Of a stretch of 64,000 bases of DNA, positions 46,286 to 54,882 are shown piece by piece (the first letter of the stretch is position 1; each line of letters begins with the position of its first letter). A program made the translations under genes and the position numbers. This DNA is from Simplicispira psychrophila DSM 11588 (lineage in GTDB: Bacteria > Pseudomonadota > Gammaproteobacteria > Burkholderiales > Burkholderiaceae_C): assembly GCF_000688255.1 (NCBI RefSeq), contig NZ_JHYS01000013.1, forward strand, positions 27,737-91,736, read 5' to 3'. A model generated the notes under the pieces. That model was not told where the DNA came from. It worked only from the letters and a program-made list of their open reading frames with translations, and made no database searches.

Positions 46286-47467
46286 ATGTTTATCGACCTC
46301 ACCCCCCAGCAGCACGCTTTGCGTCTGAAGGTGCGCGACTATTTCAACGACCTGATGACGCCCGAGCTGCGCTTAGAGCTGCGCGGCGCCGAAGGTGGCG
46401 ACACCTACCGCCACACCATCCGCAAGATGGGCCAGGACGGCTGGCTGGCGGTCGGCTGGCCCAAAGAGCACGGCGGCCAAGGCCTGAGCGCCACCGAGCA
46501 GCTGATCTTCTTTGAAGAAGCCAACATCGCTGGCGCACCGCTGCCGTTTGTCACCATCAGCACCGTCGGCCCGGCGCTGATGGAAAACGGCACCGCAGCG
46601 CAAAAAGCCCGCTTTTTGCCCGGCATTGCTGCGGGCGAGACGATTTTTGCCATTGGCTACTCGGAGCAGCAAGCCGGCTCGGACTTAGCCACGCTCAAGA
46701 CGCAGGCGCGTCTGGTGGGTGACTTGGAAACCGGTCACTTTGTGGTCAACGGCGCCAAGCTGTGGACCTCGGGCATCGAGTCGGCCGACCACGTGTGGCT
46801 GGCCGCTCGCACCGATCCCGATTTGGCACGCCACAAAGGCGTCTCGATCATGATCTTGGACACCGATGCGCCGGGCTTCTCGCACACGCTGATCCAGACG
46901 GTGGGCAACTTCACCGCAGCCACTTACTACGACAACGTCGAAGTGCCGGCCGACCGCTTGGTCGGGCAGTTGAACGGCGGCTGGAAGCTGATCACGGCGC
47001 AGCTGAACCACGAGCGTTTGGGCTTGGGTTCTTGGTCGGACAAGGTGTTTGGCCCCTTCACCCGCGTGTTGCAGTGGGCCAAGGCGCGCGACGAGCAAGG
47101 CCGCCGCGCGGTCGATCAGCCGTGGGTGCGCCGGGCGTTGGCTGAGTGCTACACCCGCCTCGAAGCCATGCGCTTGATCAACTTCCGCATCGCTGCCGAT
47201 TTGGAAGCGGGTCGCATGGACGTGGCGTTGGCCTCGACCACCAAGGTCTATGGCTCCGAGGGTGGCATTGAGATTTTGCGCCGCTTGGTGGACATCGTTG
47301 GCTCCAGCGCGCTGGTGCGCGCCGGCTCTAGCGCCGCGCTGTTGCTGGGCGAGCTGGAGTACGAAGTGCGCGCCTCGACCTTGATGACGTTTGGTGGTGG
47401 CACCAACGAGATCCAGCGCGAGCTGATCGCCCAGTTCGGCATGAACATGCCGCGCCCGGTGCGCTAA
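46286..47467 (+). CDS. Acyl-CoA dehydrogenase (ChsE1-like large-type subunit)
   Basis: A 393-residue ACAD with YSEQQAGSDLATLKTQA and a C-terminal STLMTFGGGTNEIQRELIAQ; the residue before GTNEIQ is Gly instead of the MCAD Glu. It closes the side-chain module and completes the probable pair with 43443. AAGGAG precedes the ATG by nine bases. The GTG of the next ligase follows after 46 bp, so transcription may continue. Confidence 0.9.
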   Translation: MFIDLTPQQHALRLKVRDYFNDLMTPELRLELRGAEGGDTYRHTIRKMGQDGWLAVGWPKEHGGQGLSATEQLIFFEEANIAGAPLPFVTISTVGPALMENGTAAQKARFLPGIAAGETIFAIGYSEQQAGSDLATLKTQARLVGDLETGHFVVNGAKLWTSGIESADHVWLAARTDPDLARHKGVSIMILDTDAPGFSHTLIQTVGNFTAATYYDNVEVPADRLVGQLNGGWKLITAQLNHERLGLGSWSDKVFGPFTRVLQWAKARDEQGRRAVDQPWVRRALAECYTRLEAMRLINFRIAADLEAGRMDVALASTTKVYGSEGGIEILRRLVDIVGSSALVRAGSSAALLLGELEYEVRASTLMTFGGGTNEIQRELIAQFGMNMPRPVR

Positions 47468-47513
47468 AGCACCGCGCTGACCCATCCAACACAACGACGC
47501 ATAGGGAGACGGC

Positions 47514-49322
47514 GTGAACAATGCAACCATCGTGCCGCGCGAAGTAACGCAGGCCAAGCTGGACATCCGGTCCAAGGCGGGGCAACGCCACCGTGCCTCA
47601 CAAACCTACACCATGGCCGAGCGCATCGAGGAAAGCGCGGTGCGCTTTGCTGCGCGCGCCTGCCTGCTGTATGGCAAAGAGCGCTACGACTACGACCAGA
47701 CCAACCGCCGCATCAACCAGGTGAGCCATGCCGCGCACGCGCTGGGCGTGCGCTGTGGCGACGTGGTGGCCTTGTGCATGGAAAACCGTCCGGCGTTCCT
47801 GTTTACTTGGCTGGGCCTGGCCAAGTTGGGCGTGCGGGTGGTGTTTCTGAACACCAACGTCAGCGGCAAACCGCTGCTGCACGCGCTCGAGGCTACCGGT
47901 GCCACACATATCGTGGCGGGTGAGGAATGCCTAGAACTGTTTGCCGCCACCGAACTGCCCGGCGAGCTGCGCTACTGGCTCTGGCCGGATGCCGAGCGGC
48001 CGGCCGCAGCGGCGCTGCGCGCGCGCTGCGTACTTAATCTGGAGCAGGCTGCGCGCCAGGCGCCCGATACCAACCCGCCCGCCGAATGGCGCGCAGGGTT
48101 GGTGGCGGGCGATACGGCTTTGTACATCTTCACCTCGGGCACCACCGGCTTGCCCAAGGCGGCAGTCATCAGCCACGCCCGCTGGCTTATCACCGGCGAC
48201 GTGATGGTGGCGACCATGGACGTGACGCAGGACGATGGCTTCTATTGCTTTTTGCCGCTTTACCACGGTGCCGCAGCGTTGTCGGCTGCTGCCACAGCGT
48301 TTACCTCGGGCGCCAGCCTGCTGCTGCGGCGCAAGTTCAGCCGCAGTGAATTCTGGCCCGATGTGCGTCGCCACAACGTGACGATTTGTCAGTACGTCGG
48401 CGAAATCTGCCGCTTCCTGCTGAGTGTGCCGCCGCAGCCGGACGACCACCACCACCCGCTGCGCAAGCTGGTTGGCGCCGGCATGGCGCCCGAAGTCTGG
48501 GAGCAGTGGATGCGCCGTTTTGGCGCGCAGTTCCAGATCTACGAGGGCTGGGGCTCGACTGAATCCAATACCAACACCATCAACCTCGATAACCGCGTCG
48601 GCTCCTGCGGCCGCGTGCCGTTCTGGGAAAAGACCAACCTGCGCCTAGTGCGCTATGACATCGACAACGACAGCTACATCCGTGACGACAACGGTTTTTT
48701 GCAGCTGTGCGAGGTCGGCGAAGTCGGCGAAGCCATTGGCATGATCATCAACATCCCCGATGTGGTGGGCGGGCGCTTTGAGGGCTACACCTCGGCCGAG
48801 GCGACAGAAAAGAAAATTCTGCGCAACGTCTTCAAGAAAGGCGATGCCTGGTGGTCGTCGGGCGACTTGCTGCGCTACGACGAGGACGGCTATTGCTGGT
48901 TTGTGGACCGTATGGGCGACACCTTTCGCTGGAACAGTGAAAACGTCTCCACCACCGAGGTCGCCGATGCGCTGGGCGATTTTCCAGGGCTGGACGCCAT
49001 CACCGTCTATGGCGTGAAGGTGGCAGGCGCCGAGGGCCGCGCCGGCATGGCGGCGCTGGTGCTGCAGCCAGGCGTGGCGTTCGACCCGCAAGCGTTCTGG
49101 GCCTTTGCGCTGGAGCGCCTGCCGCGCTACGCCGCTCCGCTGTTTCTGCGCCTTGCGCCGACCACCGACATGACCGGCAACTACAAGCTGCGCAAGGTGG
49201 ACTTGCAGCGCCAGGGTTACGACGCCGCGCTGGTGAGTGATCCGCTCTACCACCGCGACGACCATGCCAAGACCTATGTGCCGCTGAGCGCCGTGGAACT
49301 TCAGCCAAGGGCGCTGGCATGA
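47514..49322 (+). CDS. FATP/FadD-type acyl-CoA ligase (bile-acid or very-long-chain type)
   Basis: A 602-residue AMP-forming ligase of the fatty-acid transport protein group: YIFTSGTTGLPKAAVISHAR, then FLPLYHGAAAL, IYEGWGSTESN and TFRWNSENVSTTEVADAL. This group (SLC27/FadD6/FadD17-like) activates bile acids and long side chains. GTG start with AGGGAGA seven bases upstream. The next gene overlaps by four bases. It is a good candidate for the first side-chain activation step, but this is inferred. Confidence 0.87.
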   Translation: MNNATIVPREVTQAKLDIRSKAGQRHRASQTYTMAERIEESAVRFAARACLLYGKERYDYDQTNRRINQVSHAAHALGVRCGDVVALCMENRPAFLFTWLGLAKLGVRVVFLNTNVSGKPLLHALEATGATHIVAGEECLELFAATELPGELRYWLWPDAERPAAAALRARCVLNLEQAARQAPDTNPPAEWRAGLVAGDTALYIFTSGTTGLPKAAVISHARWLITGDVMVATMDVTQDDGFYCFLPLYHGAAALSAAATAFTSGASLLLRRKFSRSEFWPDVRRHNVTICQYVGEICRFLLSVPPQPDDHHHPLRKLVGAGMAPEVWEQWMRRFGAQFQIYEGWGSTESNTNTINLDNRVGSCGRVPFWEKTNLRLVRYDIDNDSYIRDDNGFLQLCEVGEVGEAIGMIINIPDVVGGRFEGYTSAEATEKKILRNVFKKGDAWWSSGDLLRYDEDGYCWFVDRMGDTFRWNSENVSTTEVADALGDFPGLDAITVYGVKVAGAEGRAGMAALVLQPGVAFDPQAFWAFALERLPRYAAPLFLRLAPTTDMTGNYKLRKVDLQRQGYDAALVSDPLYHRDDHAKTYVPLSAVELQPRALA

Positions 49323-50443
49323 CGCGCCTGCATGCCCGGGCGGTGCTGGACTATCCGTTTGAAGCGCCGGCCACCGACGGCGCAGTGGTCGAAGTGGCAC
49401 CCGGCATCCTGTGGGCGCGGATGCCCATGCCGATGGCGCTAGACCATATCAACGTCTATTTGCTGCGCAGCGACAATGGCTGGACGCTGATCGACACCGG
49501 ACTTAATACCGAGACCACGCGCGAGCGCTGGGAGCACATTGTGGCCACGCATCTGCAGGGCCTGCCGATCGTGCGCCTGGTCTGCACGCACATGCACTAC
49601 GACCACGCCGGGCTGGCCAGTTGGCTGTGCCAGCGTTTCAACATTCCGCTGTACATGACGCACGGCGAATATTTCATGATGCGCGCGCTGGCCGAGCCCA
49701 TGCCGGATCCGCTGCCGCAAGCCCAGGTCGAGTTCTACCAGCACGCCGGGATGCCACAGGAGCGCGTCGATCGCATGTGGAAGGCCATGCGCAAAGATCC
49801 GTTTTTGCCGCCGCAGCCGGATGCGTTCATGCGCCTGCGCGGAGGCGACGAGATTGAGCTGGGTGGACGCACCTGGCGCGTGGTGATTGGCGAAGGCCAC
49901 TCGCCTGAGCACGCCTGCCTGTACTGCGAACAAGACGCCATCCTGATTGCCGGCGACCAGTTGCTGCCGCGCATCAGCTCCAACGTGCTGGTCACCGGCA
50001 TCGAGCCCGAGGCCAATCCGCTGCAGCTGTGGCTGGAGTCGCTCAAGCGCCTGGAGCAGCTGGCGCCGAACACGCTGGTGCTGCCCTCGCACGAGCGCGT
50101 GTTTCGCGGCCTGCACGCGCGCACGCAGGAACTGCGCGAACACCACGAGCACCAGTTTGTGCTGCTGCGTGCCCACCTGACCGAACACGCCAGCTGCACC
50201 GCCTTTGAAGCCATGCAGTGCCTTTTCCCGCGCTTGCGCGGCCCAGTCGACGACATGCTGGCGCTGGGCGAGTCGATTGCCCACCTGTCCTGGTTGCGTT
50301 ACGCCGGCGTGCTGCGGCGCGTGCTGGACGAGGACGGCGTGCACCGCTTTGCCCTGGCCGACCCGTCGTTTGCACTCACCCTTCCTCCCTCCGACGCACC
50401 CCCAAGCCCCGAACTCGAAGAGGCCAGCCATGCAAGACACTGA
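49319..50443 (+). CDS. Metallo-beta-lactamase-fold hydrolase
   Basis: A 374-residue MBL-fold protein with the zinc motif THMHYDHAG (about 90-98), a further His in GHSPEH and Asp in GDQLLPRISSN, and a C-terminal helical extension of about 100 residues, a common glyoxalase II-type layout. It lies in a run of overlapping genes between an acyl-CoA ligase and an ACAD, so hydrolysis of an acyl-CoA thioester or a lactone in the pathway is likely. I do not recognise a closer family. Confidence 0.82.
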   Translation: MTRLHARAVLDYPFEAPATDGAVVEVAPGILWARMPMPMALDHINVYLLRSDNGWTLIDTGLNTETTRERWEHIVATHLQGLPIVRLVCTHMHYDHAGLASWLCQRFNIPLYMTHGEYFMMRALAEPMPDPLPQAQVEFYQHAGMPQERVDRMWKAMRKDPFLPPQPDAFMRLRGGDEIELGGRTWRVVIGEGHSPEHACLYCEQDAILIAGDQLLPRISSNVLVTGIEPEANPLQLWLESLKRLEQLAPNTLVLPSHERVFRGLHARTQELREHHEHQFVLLRAHLTEHASCTAFEAMQCLFPRLRGPVDDMLALGESIAHLSWLRYAGVLRRVLDEDGVHRFALADPSFALTLPPSDAPPSPELEEASHARH

Positions 50444-51617
50444 AAATTTCCGCGCCGAAACCCGCGCCTGGCTGGAGGCCAACTGCCCGCCCGCCATGCG
50501 CCAGCCGCTGACACAGGAGCAGATCGTCTGGAGCGGCTCCCAGGTCACTTTTGGCAATGACGACCAGCGCGTCTGGTTCGAGCGGATGCGCGAACGCGGC
50601 TGGTTTGCACCCGATTGGCCGACCGAGCTGGGTGGCGGTGGTCTCACCCCCAAGCAGGCGCGCATCGTCGAGCAGGAGATGCTGCGCCTGGGTTGCCGCC
50701 CGCCGCAGTTCAACCTGGGGGTGTGGATGCTCGGCCCGGTGCTGCTGGAACTGGGCAGTGACGCGCAAAAACGCGAGCACCTGATCCCCATGATGCAGGG
50801 CCGTGCGCGCTGGTGCCAGGGCTTTAGCGAGCCCAATGCCGGCTCGGATCTGGCCAGCCTGAAAACCTCGGCACGCGTGGACGAGAACGGTGACTTCGTT
50901 GTCAACGGCTCGAAAATCTGGACCTCCTATGGCGACCAAGCCGACTGGATGTATGGGTTGGTGCGCACCGACACCAGCGTGAAGAAGCAGGAAGGCATCA
51001 GCTTCATCCTGATCGACATGAAAAGCCCCGGCGTCACCGTCAAGCCGATCGAGCTGATCAGCGGCAAGTCGAGCTTTTGCGAAGTGTTTTTTGACGACGT
51101 GCGCGTGCCGGCACGCCAACTGGTCGGCCCGCTCAACGGCGGCTGGACGGTGGCGAAAAAATTGCTGCAGCACGAGCGCGCCGCCATGTCCAAATTCAGC
51201 GAAGGCGCCGCACCCTCGCACGACGCGCTGGCTGTGGCGCGGCCTTATCTGTACGACGCAGATGGCACGCTGCTGGAGCCGGTGTGGCGCGACCGCCTGG
51301 CCGCGCTGCTGATGGACTCGCACGCGTTTTCGCTGACGCACCAGCGCGTCAAGGAAGAAGCCATGGCGCGCCTGGACGTGAGCGGCCCATCGTCGATCAT
51401 GAAACTGGTGCAGACCGAGCAGGAAGTGGCCAAGTACGAGTTGCTGATGCAGCTGATGGGCCAGCGCGGTTTGAGTTGGGAGGGAGACGAGTTCAGCCGC
51501 GATGAGCACGACATCTGCCGCCTCTGGCTGCTGGCCAAGACCTACACCATCTCGGGCGGCAGCAGCGAAGTGCAGCTCAACATCATTGCCAAGCGCGTCC
51601 TCGGCCTGCCCGGCTGA
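50430..51617 (+). CDS. Acyl-CoA dehydrogenase, large-type subunit
   Basis: A 395-residue ACAD with GFSEPNAGSDLASLKT, WTSYGDQADWMYGLVRT and the C-terminal TISGGSSEVQLNIIAKRVLGLPG shortened here to SGGSSEVQLN; Gly replaces the MCAD Glu. The ATG lies inside the end of the MBL gene (14-base overlap), showing translational coupling. It probably pairs with the ACAD encoded 42 bp downstream. Confidence 0.91.
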   Translation: MQDTENFRAETRAWLEANCPPAMRQPLTQEQIVWSGSQVTFGNDDQRVWFERMRERGWFAPDWPTELGGGGLTPKQARIVEQEMLRLGCRPPQFNLGVWMLGPVLLELGSDAQKREHLIPMMQGRARWCQGFSEPNAGSDLASLKTSARVDENGDFVVNGSKIWTSYGDQADWMYGLVRTDTSVKKQEGISFILIDMKSPGVTVKPIELISGKSSFCEVFFDDVRVPARQLVGPLNGGWTVAKKLLQHERAAMSKFSEGAAPSHDALAVARPYLYDADGTLLEPVWRDRLAALLMDSHAFSLTHQRVKEEAMARLDVSGPSSIMKLVQTEQEVAKYELLMQLMGQRGLSWEGDEFSRDEHDICRLWLLAKTYTISGGSSEVQLNIIAKRVLGLPG

Positions 51618-51659
51618 AGCGCTCGCAAGGTGCCTACGATAAAAAACAGGAGACACAGC

Positions 51660-52817
51660 ATGGGTTTTTTGCTGAACGATGAACAGCGCCAGCTGGGCGA
51701 CAGTGCGACAGAATTTTTGAACGCGCAGTCGCCCCTCAGCCTGCAGCGGCGCCTGCGCGACGAGCGCGCGCCGCTCGGGTTTGAGCCGGCGCTGTGGCAG
51801 CAGGTGGTGGAGCTGGGCTGGCCGGCCGCCGTTTTTCCGGAAGCGTATGACGGTCTGGGCGTCGGCTACCTCGGCCTGGGCGCGGTGTTCGAGGCCATGG
51901 GTCGCACGCTGGCGGCGCTGCCGCTGCTGTCCTCGGTGGTGCTGTGCGGCGAGCTGCTGCTGGCCGCTGGCAGCGAGGCGCAGCGCCAGCGCTGGCTGCC
52001 TGGCTTGGTGGACGGCCAGCAGCGCTTGGCGCTGGCACTGGACGAGCAGGGTCGCCACCATCCCGAGCGCATCAAGACGCACGCCCGGCGCAATGCGCAG
52101 GGCAACGGCTGGGTGCTGGACGGCGAGAAATGGTTTGTCATCGACGGCATCGGCGCACCCTGGCTGATCGTCGTGGCGTGCGTGCTGGACGCGCAAGGCG
52201 CTGATGCCGGTCTGGGCCTGTTCATGGTCGAGGCGACACAGGCTGGCATCACGCTACAGCCGACGCGGCTGGCCGACAGCCGCAACCACGCGCGCATCAC
52301 GTTGTCGGGCGTGGAAGTGGCCGACGCGCTGCGCCTGAACGCCGCCGCGGATGCCGCACAGGCGCTGGACGCAGCACTCGACCGCGCCCGCATCTGCCTG
52401 GCCGCCGAAGGCCTGGGCCTGCTGCGCGAGGCGTTCGAGCGCACCAACGCCTACCTGAAGGAGCGCGTGCAGTTCGATGTGGCGATTGGTTCGTTCCAGG
52501 CACTGCAGCACCGCATGGCGCGGCTCTACACCGAGCTGGAAATGCTGCACAGCTGCGTGCGCGCGGCGCTGTCGGCCATTGACACCCCTGCCGACACGCA
52601 GGACGCCGAGCTGGCGCTGCTGGCCAGCCTGGCCAAGGCGCGCGCCTCGGATCTGTGCGAGAAGCTGATGAACGAAGCCGTGCAGCTGCACGGTGGCATC
52701 GGCGTGACCGACGAGTTTGACCTGGGGTTGATGGTCAAACGCGCCCGTGTGCTGCAGCACAGCCTGGGCGATGGGGTGTTCCACCGTGAGCGCTATGCAC
52801 GACTGAAAGGATTTTGA
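51660..52817 (+). CDS. Acyl-CoA dehydrogenase, small-type subunit
   Basis: A 385-residue ACAD beginning MGFLLNDEQRQLGDSATEFL, with AYLKERVQFDVAIGSFQAL and VQLHGGIGVTDEFDLGL near the C terminus. CAGGAG lies seven to nine bases before the ATG. With the preceding large subunit it should form an alpha2-beta2 dehydrogenase, the fourth such set visible in the window (one incomplete). Confidence 0.91.
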   Translation: MGFLLNDEQRQLGDSATEFLNAQSPLSLQRRLRDERAPLGFEPALWQQVVELGWPAAVFPEAYDGLGVGYLGLGAVFEAMGRTLAALPLLSSVVLCGELLLAAGSEAQRQRWLPGLVDGQQRLALALDEQGRHHPERIKTHARRNAQGNGWVLDGEKWFVIDGIGAPWLIVVACVLDAQGADAGLGLFMVEATQAGITLQPTRLADSRNHARITLSGVEVADALRLNAAADAAQALDAALDRARICLAAEGLGLLREAFERTNAYLKERVQFDVAIGSFQALQHRMARLYTELEMLHSCVRAALSAIDTPADTQDAELALLASLAKARASDLCEKLMNEAVQLHGGIGVTDEFDLGLMVKRARVLQHSLGDGVFHRERYARLKGF

Positions 52818-52822
52818 CCGCC

Positions 52823-54553
52823 ATGAACGCTAACGTTAATTCTTCTGCCACCCGCCAAGACGACTTCGATCTGCTGGCGCTGGCCGAACGCTGCCGTGCG
52901 CAGCTCACTGCCCCAGGCGCACCGTTTGAGCTGGTTTCCGTCGGCCTGAATGGCCAGCAGTTGCCGGCCTATCGCAACGCCTTTACCTCGTTGCCGGCGT
53001 TGCTGAACGCCGGGCGTGTGCATGGCGCCAGCGAATTCATGGTCTACGAAGGCGAGCGCTGGACGTTTGCCCGTTTCTACCAGGCGGCCGATGCGCTGGC
53101 CGGGCGCTTGCAGGCCGAGCACGGTGTGCAAGCCGGTGACCGCGTGGCCATTGCCATGCGCAACCGCCCCGAATGGGTGGTGGCGTTTGTTGCGGTCGCG
53201 CTGATTGGCGCCGTGCCGGCACCGCTGAATAGTTTTGGCCTGCGCGAGGAGTTGCTGTCGGGCCTGCGCGACGTGCAGCCGCGTTGGCTGATCTGCGACG
53301 CCGAGCGCTTTGTCCATGTGGGCGCTGACCTGGCTGCGCTGGGGTGCCGTGCCGCTGTGGTGGACGGCGCGCCGGGGCAGGGCGATGTCGCCTGGGCCGC
53401 GCTGCTGGCCCCTGGTGCGCCAGCGCTGCAGCCGCCGACGCTGGCGCTGGACGACGAAGCGCTGATTTTGTTCACTTCCGGTGCCAGCAGCCAGGCCAAG
53501 GGGGTGCTGTCAACGCAGCGCGCGGTTTGTCAGGCGCTCTACAACATCGATTACATCGGCGCCATTGCGGCCATGACCTCGCCCGATCTGATCGCCACCA
53601 TGCTGGCGCGCAAGCTGCAGCCGACCACGCTGACGGCGGTGCCTTTGTTCCACGTCAGCGGCCTGCACGCACAACTGCTGGCCTCGCTGCGCCATGGTCG
53701 TCGGCTGGTGTTCATGCGGCGCTGGAGCCCCACGCAGGCGCTGGAGCTGATCCAGAAAGAAAAAATCACCCAGTTCAACGGCGCGCCATCGATGGTGATG
53801 CAGCTGCTGGCCGAGCCCGGTTTTGACGATCCGACCATCACCGCCAGCCTGGGCGGTGTCGGTTTTGGCGGCGCCGGTCTGCCCCAGCGCGTGATCGACG
53901 ATGTGCTGGAGCGCCGCCGTGACGCCATGTCGGGGGTCGGTTTTGGCCTGACTGAGAGCAATGGCGTGGGCGCGGCGGCGGCGGGCCAGCTGTTCCAGGC
54001 GCACCCCCAGTCAGCGGGCCAAGTCTCACCCATCATCGAGCTGCGCATTGCTGAGTTCGATGGCACGCCGGTGCCAGATGGGGAGTCCGGCGAAATCTGG
54101 CTGCGCGGCGTCAGCCTGATGCAGGGCTACTGTGCCCAGCCCGATGCCACGGCGCGGGCGTTGGCCGATGGCTGGTTTCGCACCGGCGACATCGGGCTGC
54201 TGGAGCCCGGCGGCTTTGTGCGCGTGGTTGATCGCATCAAGGACGTGATCAACCGCGCCGGTGAAAAAATCGCTGCGGCTGAAATCGAGTCCTGTCTGCT
54301 ACAGCACCCCGATCTGGTCGAGGCGGCGGTGTTTGCCCAGTCCGATGACCAGACCGGCGAAGCTGTGATCGCCGTGGTGGTGCTGGCACCTGGCGCCCGC
54401 GTGAGCGCGCAAGAAGTGCAGGCCCATGTCGCCGCCCGCCTGGCCGCCTACAAGGTGCCTAAACAGGTGCATGTGCGCCAGGAGGAACTGCCGCGCAACC
54501 CCGCCGGCAAGCTACTCAAAACCCTGATCAAGCGCGAATACGTGGCCATCTAA
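52823..54553 (+). CDS. AMP-forming acyl-CoA ligase
   Basis: A 576-residue ligase with a weakly conserved P-loop, LFTSGASSQAKGV (TSGTTGxPKG in most members), a FGLTESNG adenine motif, WFRTGDIG and the catalytic Lys in NPAGKLLKTLIK. The P-loop differs from the two other ligases at the Thr-Thr positions, so activity should be checked. I take ATG 52823; a TTG at 52814 is in frame with the upstream stop. It is the last gene of the 42463-54553 series. Confidence 0.86.
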   Translation: MNANVNSSATRQDDFDLLALAERCRAQLTAPGAPFELVSVGLNGQQLPAYRNAFTSLPALLNAGRVHGASEFMVYEGERWTFARFYQAADALAGRLQAEHGVQAGDRVAIAMRNRPEWVVAFVAVALIGAVPAPLNSFGLREELLSGLRDVQPRWLICDAERFVHVGADLAALGCRAAVVDGAPGQGDVAWAALLAPGAPALQPPTLALDDEALILFTSGASSQAKGVLSTQRAVCQALYNIDYIGAIAAMTSPDLIATMLARKLQPTTLTAVPLFHVSGLHAQLLASLRHGRRLVFMRRWSPTQALELIQKEKITQFNGAPSMVMQLLAEPGFDDPTITASLGGVGFGGAGLPQRVIDDVLERRRDAMSGVGFGLTESNGVGAAAAGQLFQAHPQSAGQVSPIIELRIAEFDGTPVPDGESGEIWLRGVSLMQGYCAQPDATARALADGWFRTGDIGLLEPGGFVRVVDRIKDVINRAGEKIAAAEIESCLLQHPDLVEAAVFAQSDDQTGEAVIAVVVLAPGARVSAQEVQAHVAARLAAYKVPKQVHVRQEELPRNPAGKLLKTLIKREYVAI

Positions 54554-54576
54554 GCCCGGCGCGCGCTGGCGCTGAA

Positions 54577-54643
54577 AATAACATATGAAACAAGCTTAAA
54601 CCCTTTGGCAATAAGCGCTAGTAGCTATTATTTATATAGCTCT
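54577..54643 (-). repeat. Dispersed intergenic repeat, copy 7 (reverse)
   Basis: AAGCTTAAACCCTTTGGCAA and AAGCGCTAGTAGCTATTATT on the plus strand, matching the reverse complement of the other copies. Confidence 0.7.
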
Positions 54644-54722
54644 TGCGACCAAAGGGGGCTTCGCTGCGCCCAAGGCAACGCTATTTCATTTCGTCACACC
54701 ATGGCACTACTGCGGGTGACAA

Positions 54723-54742
54723 CCTAGTCCCATCAGACGATG
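54723..54742. promoter_or_regulatory. Putative TesR-type operator, site F
   Basis: CCTAGTC-CCATCA-GACGATG. The right half-site is perfect and the left keeps TAGTC. It lies 140 bp upstream of the DUF1329-DUF1302 pair. Confidence 0.55.
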
Positions 54743-54882
54743 GAGAGATGTCCGCAGAGCTCAACAATTCTTTCCGGGACGACTGACCATGCGTGCTTTG
54801 GCCCACGTGTCCGTTGAAACCGCCACGCACCTGGGGGCGACTTGGATTGCCACCTTTTTTATAGAGATGCAAGGAGACTTTG

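Larger units (their letters stand above)
54554..54882. other. 329-bp spacer before the DUF1329 gene
   Basis: Holds repeat copy 7, operator site F and a leader of about 140 bp. A short frame from 54789 has no ribosome site and no recognisable product. I see no other feature. Confidence 0.5.
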
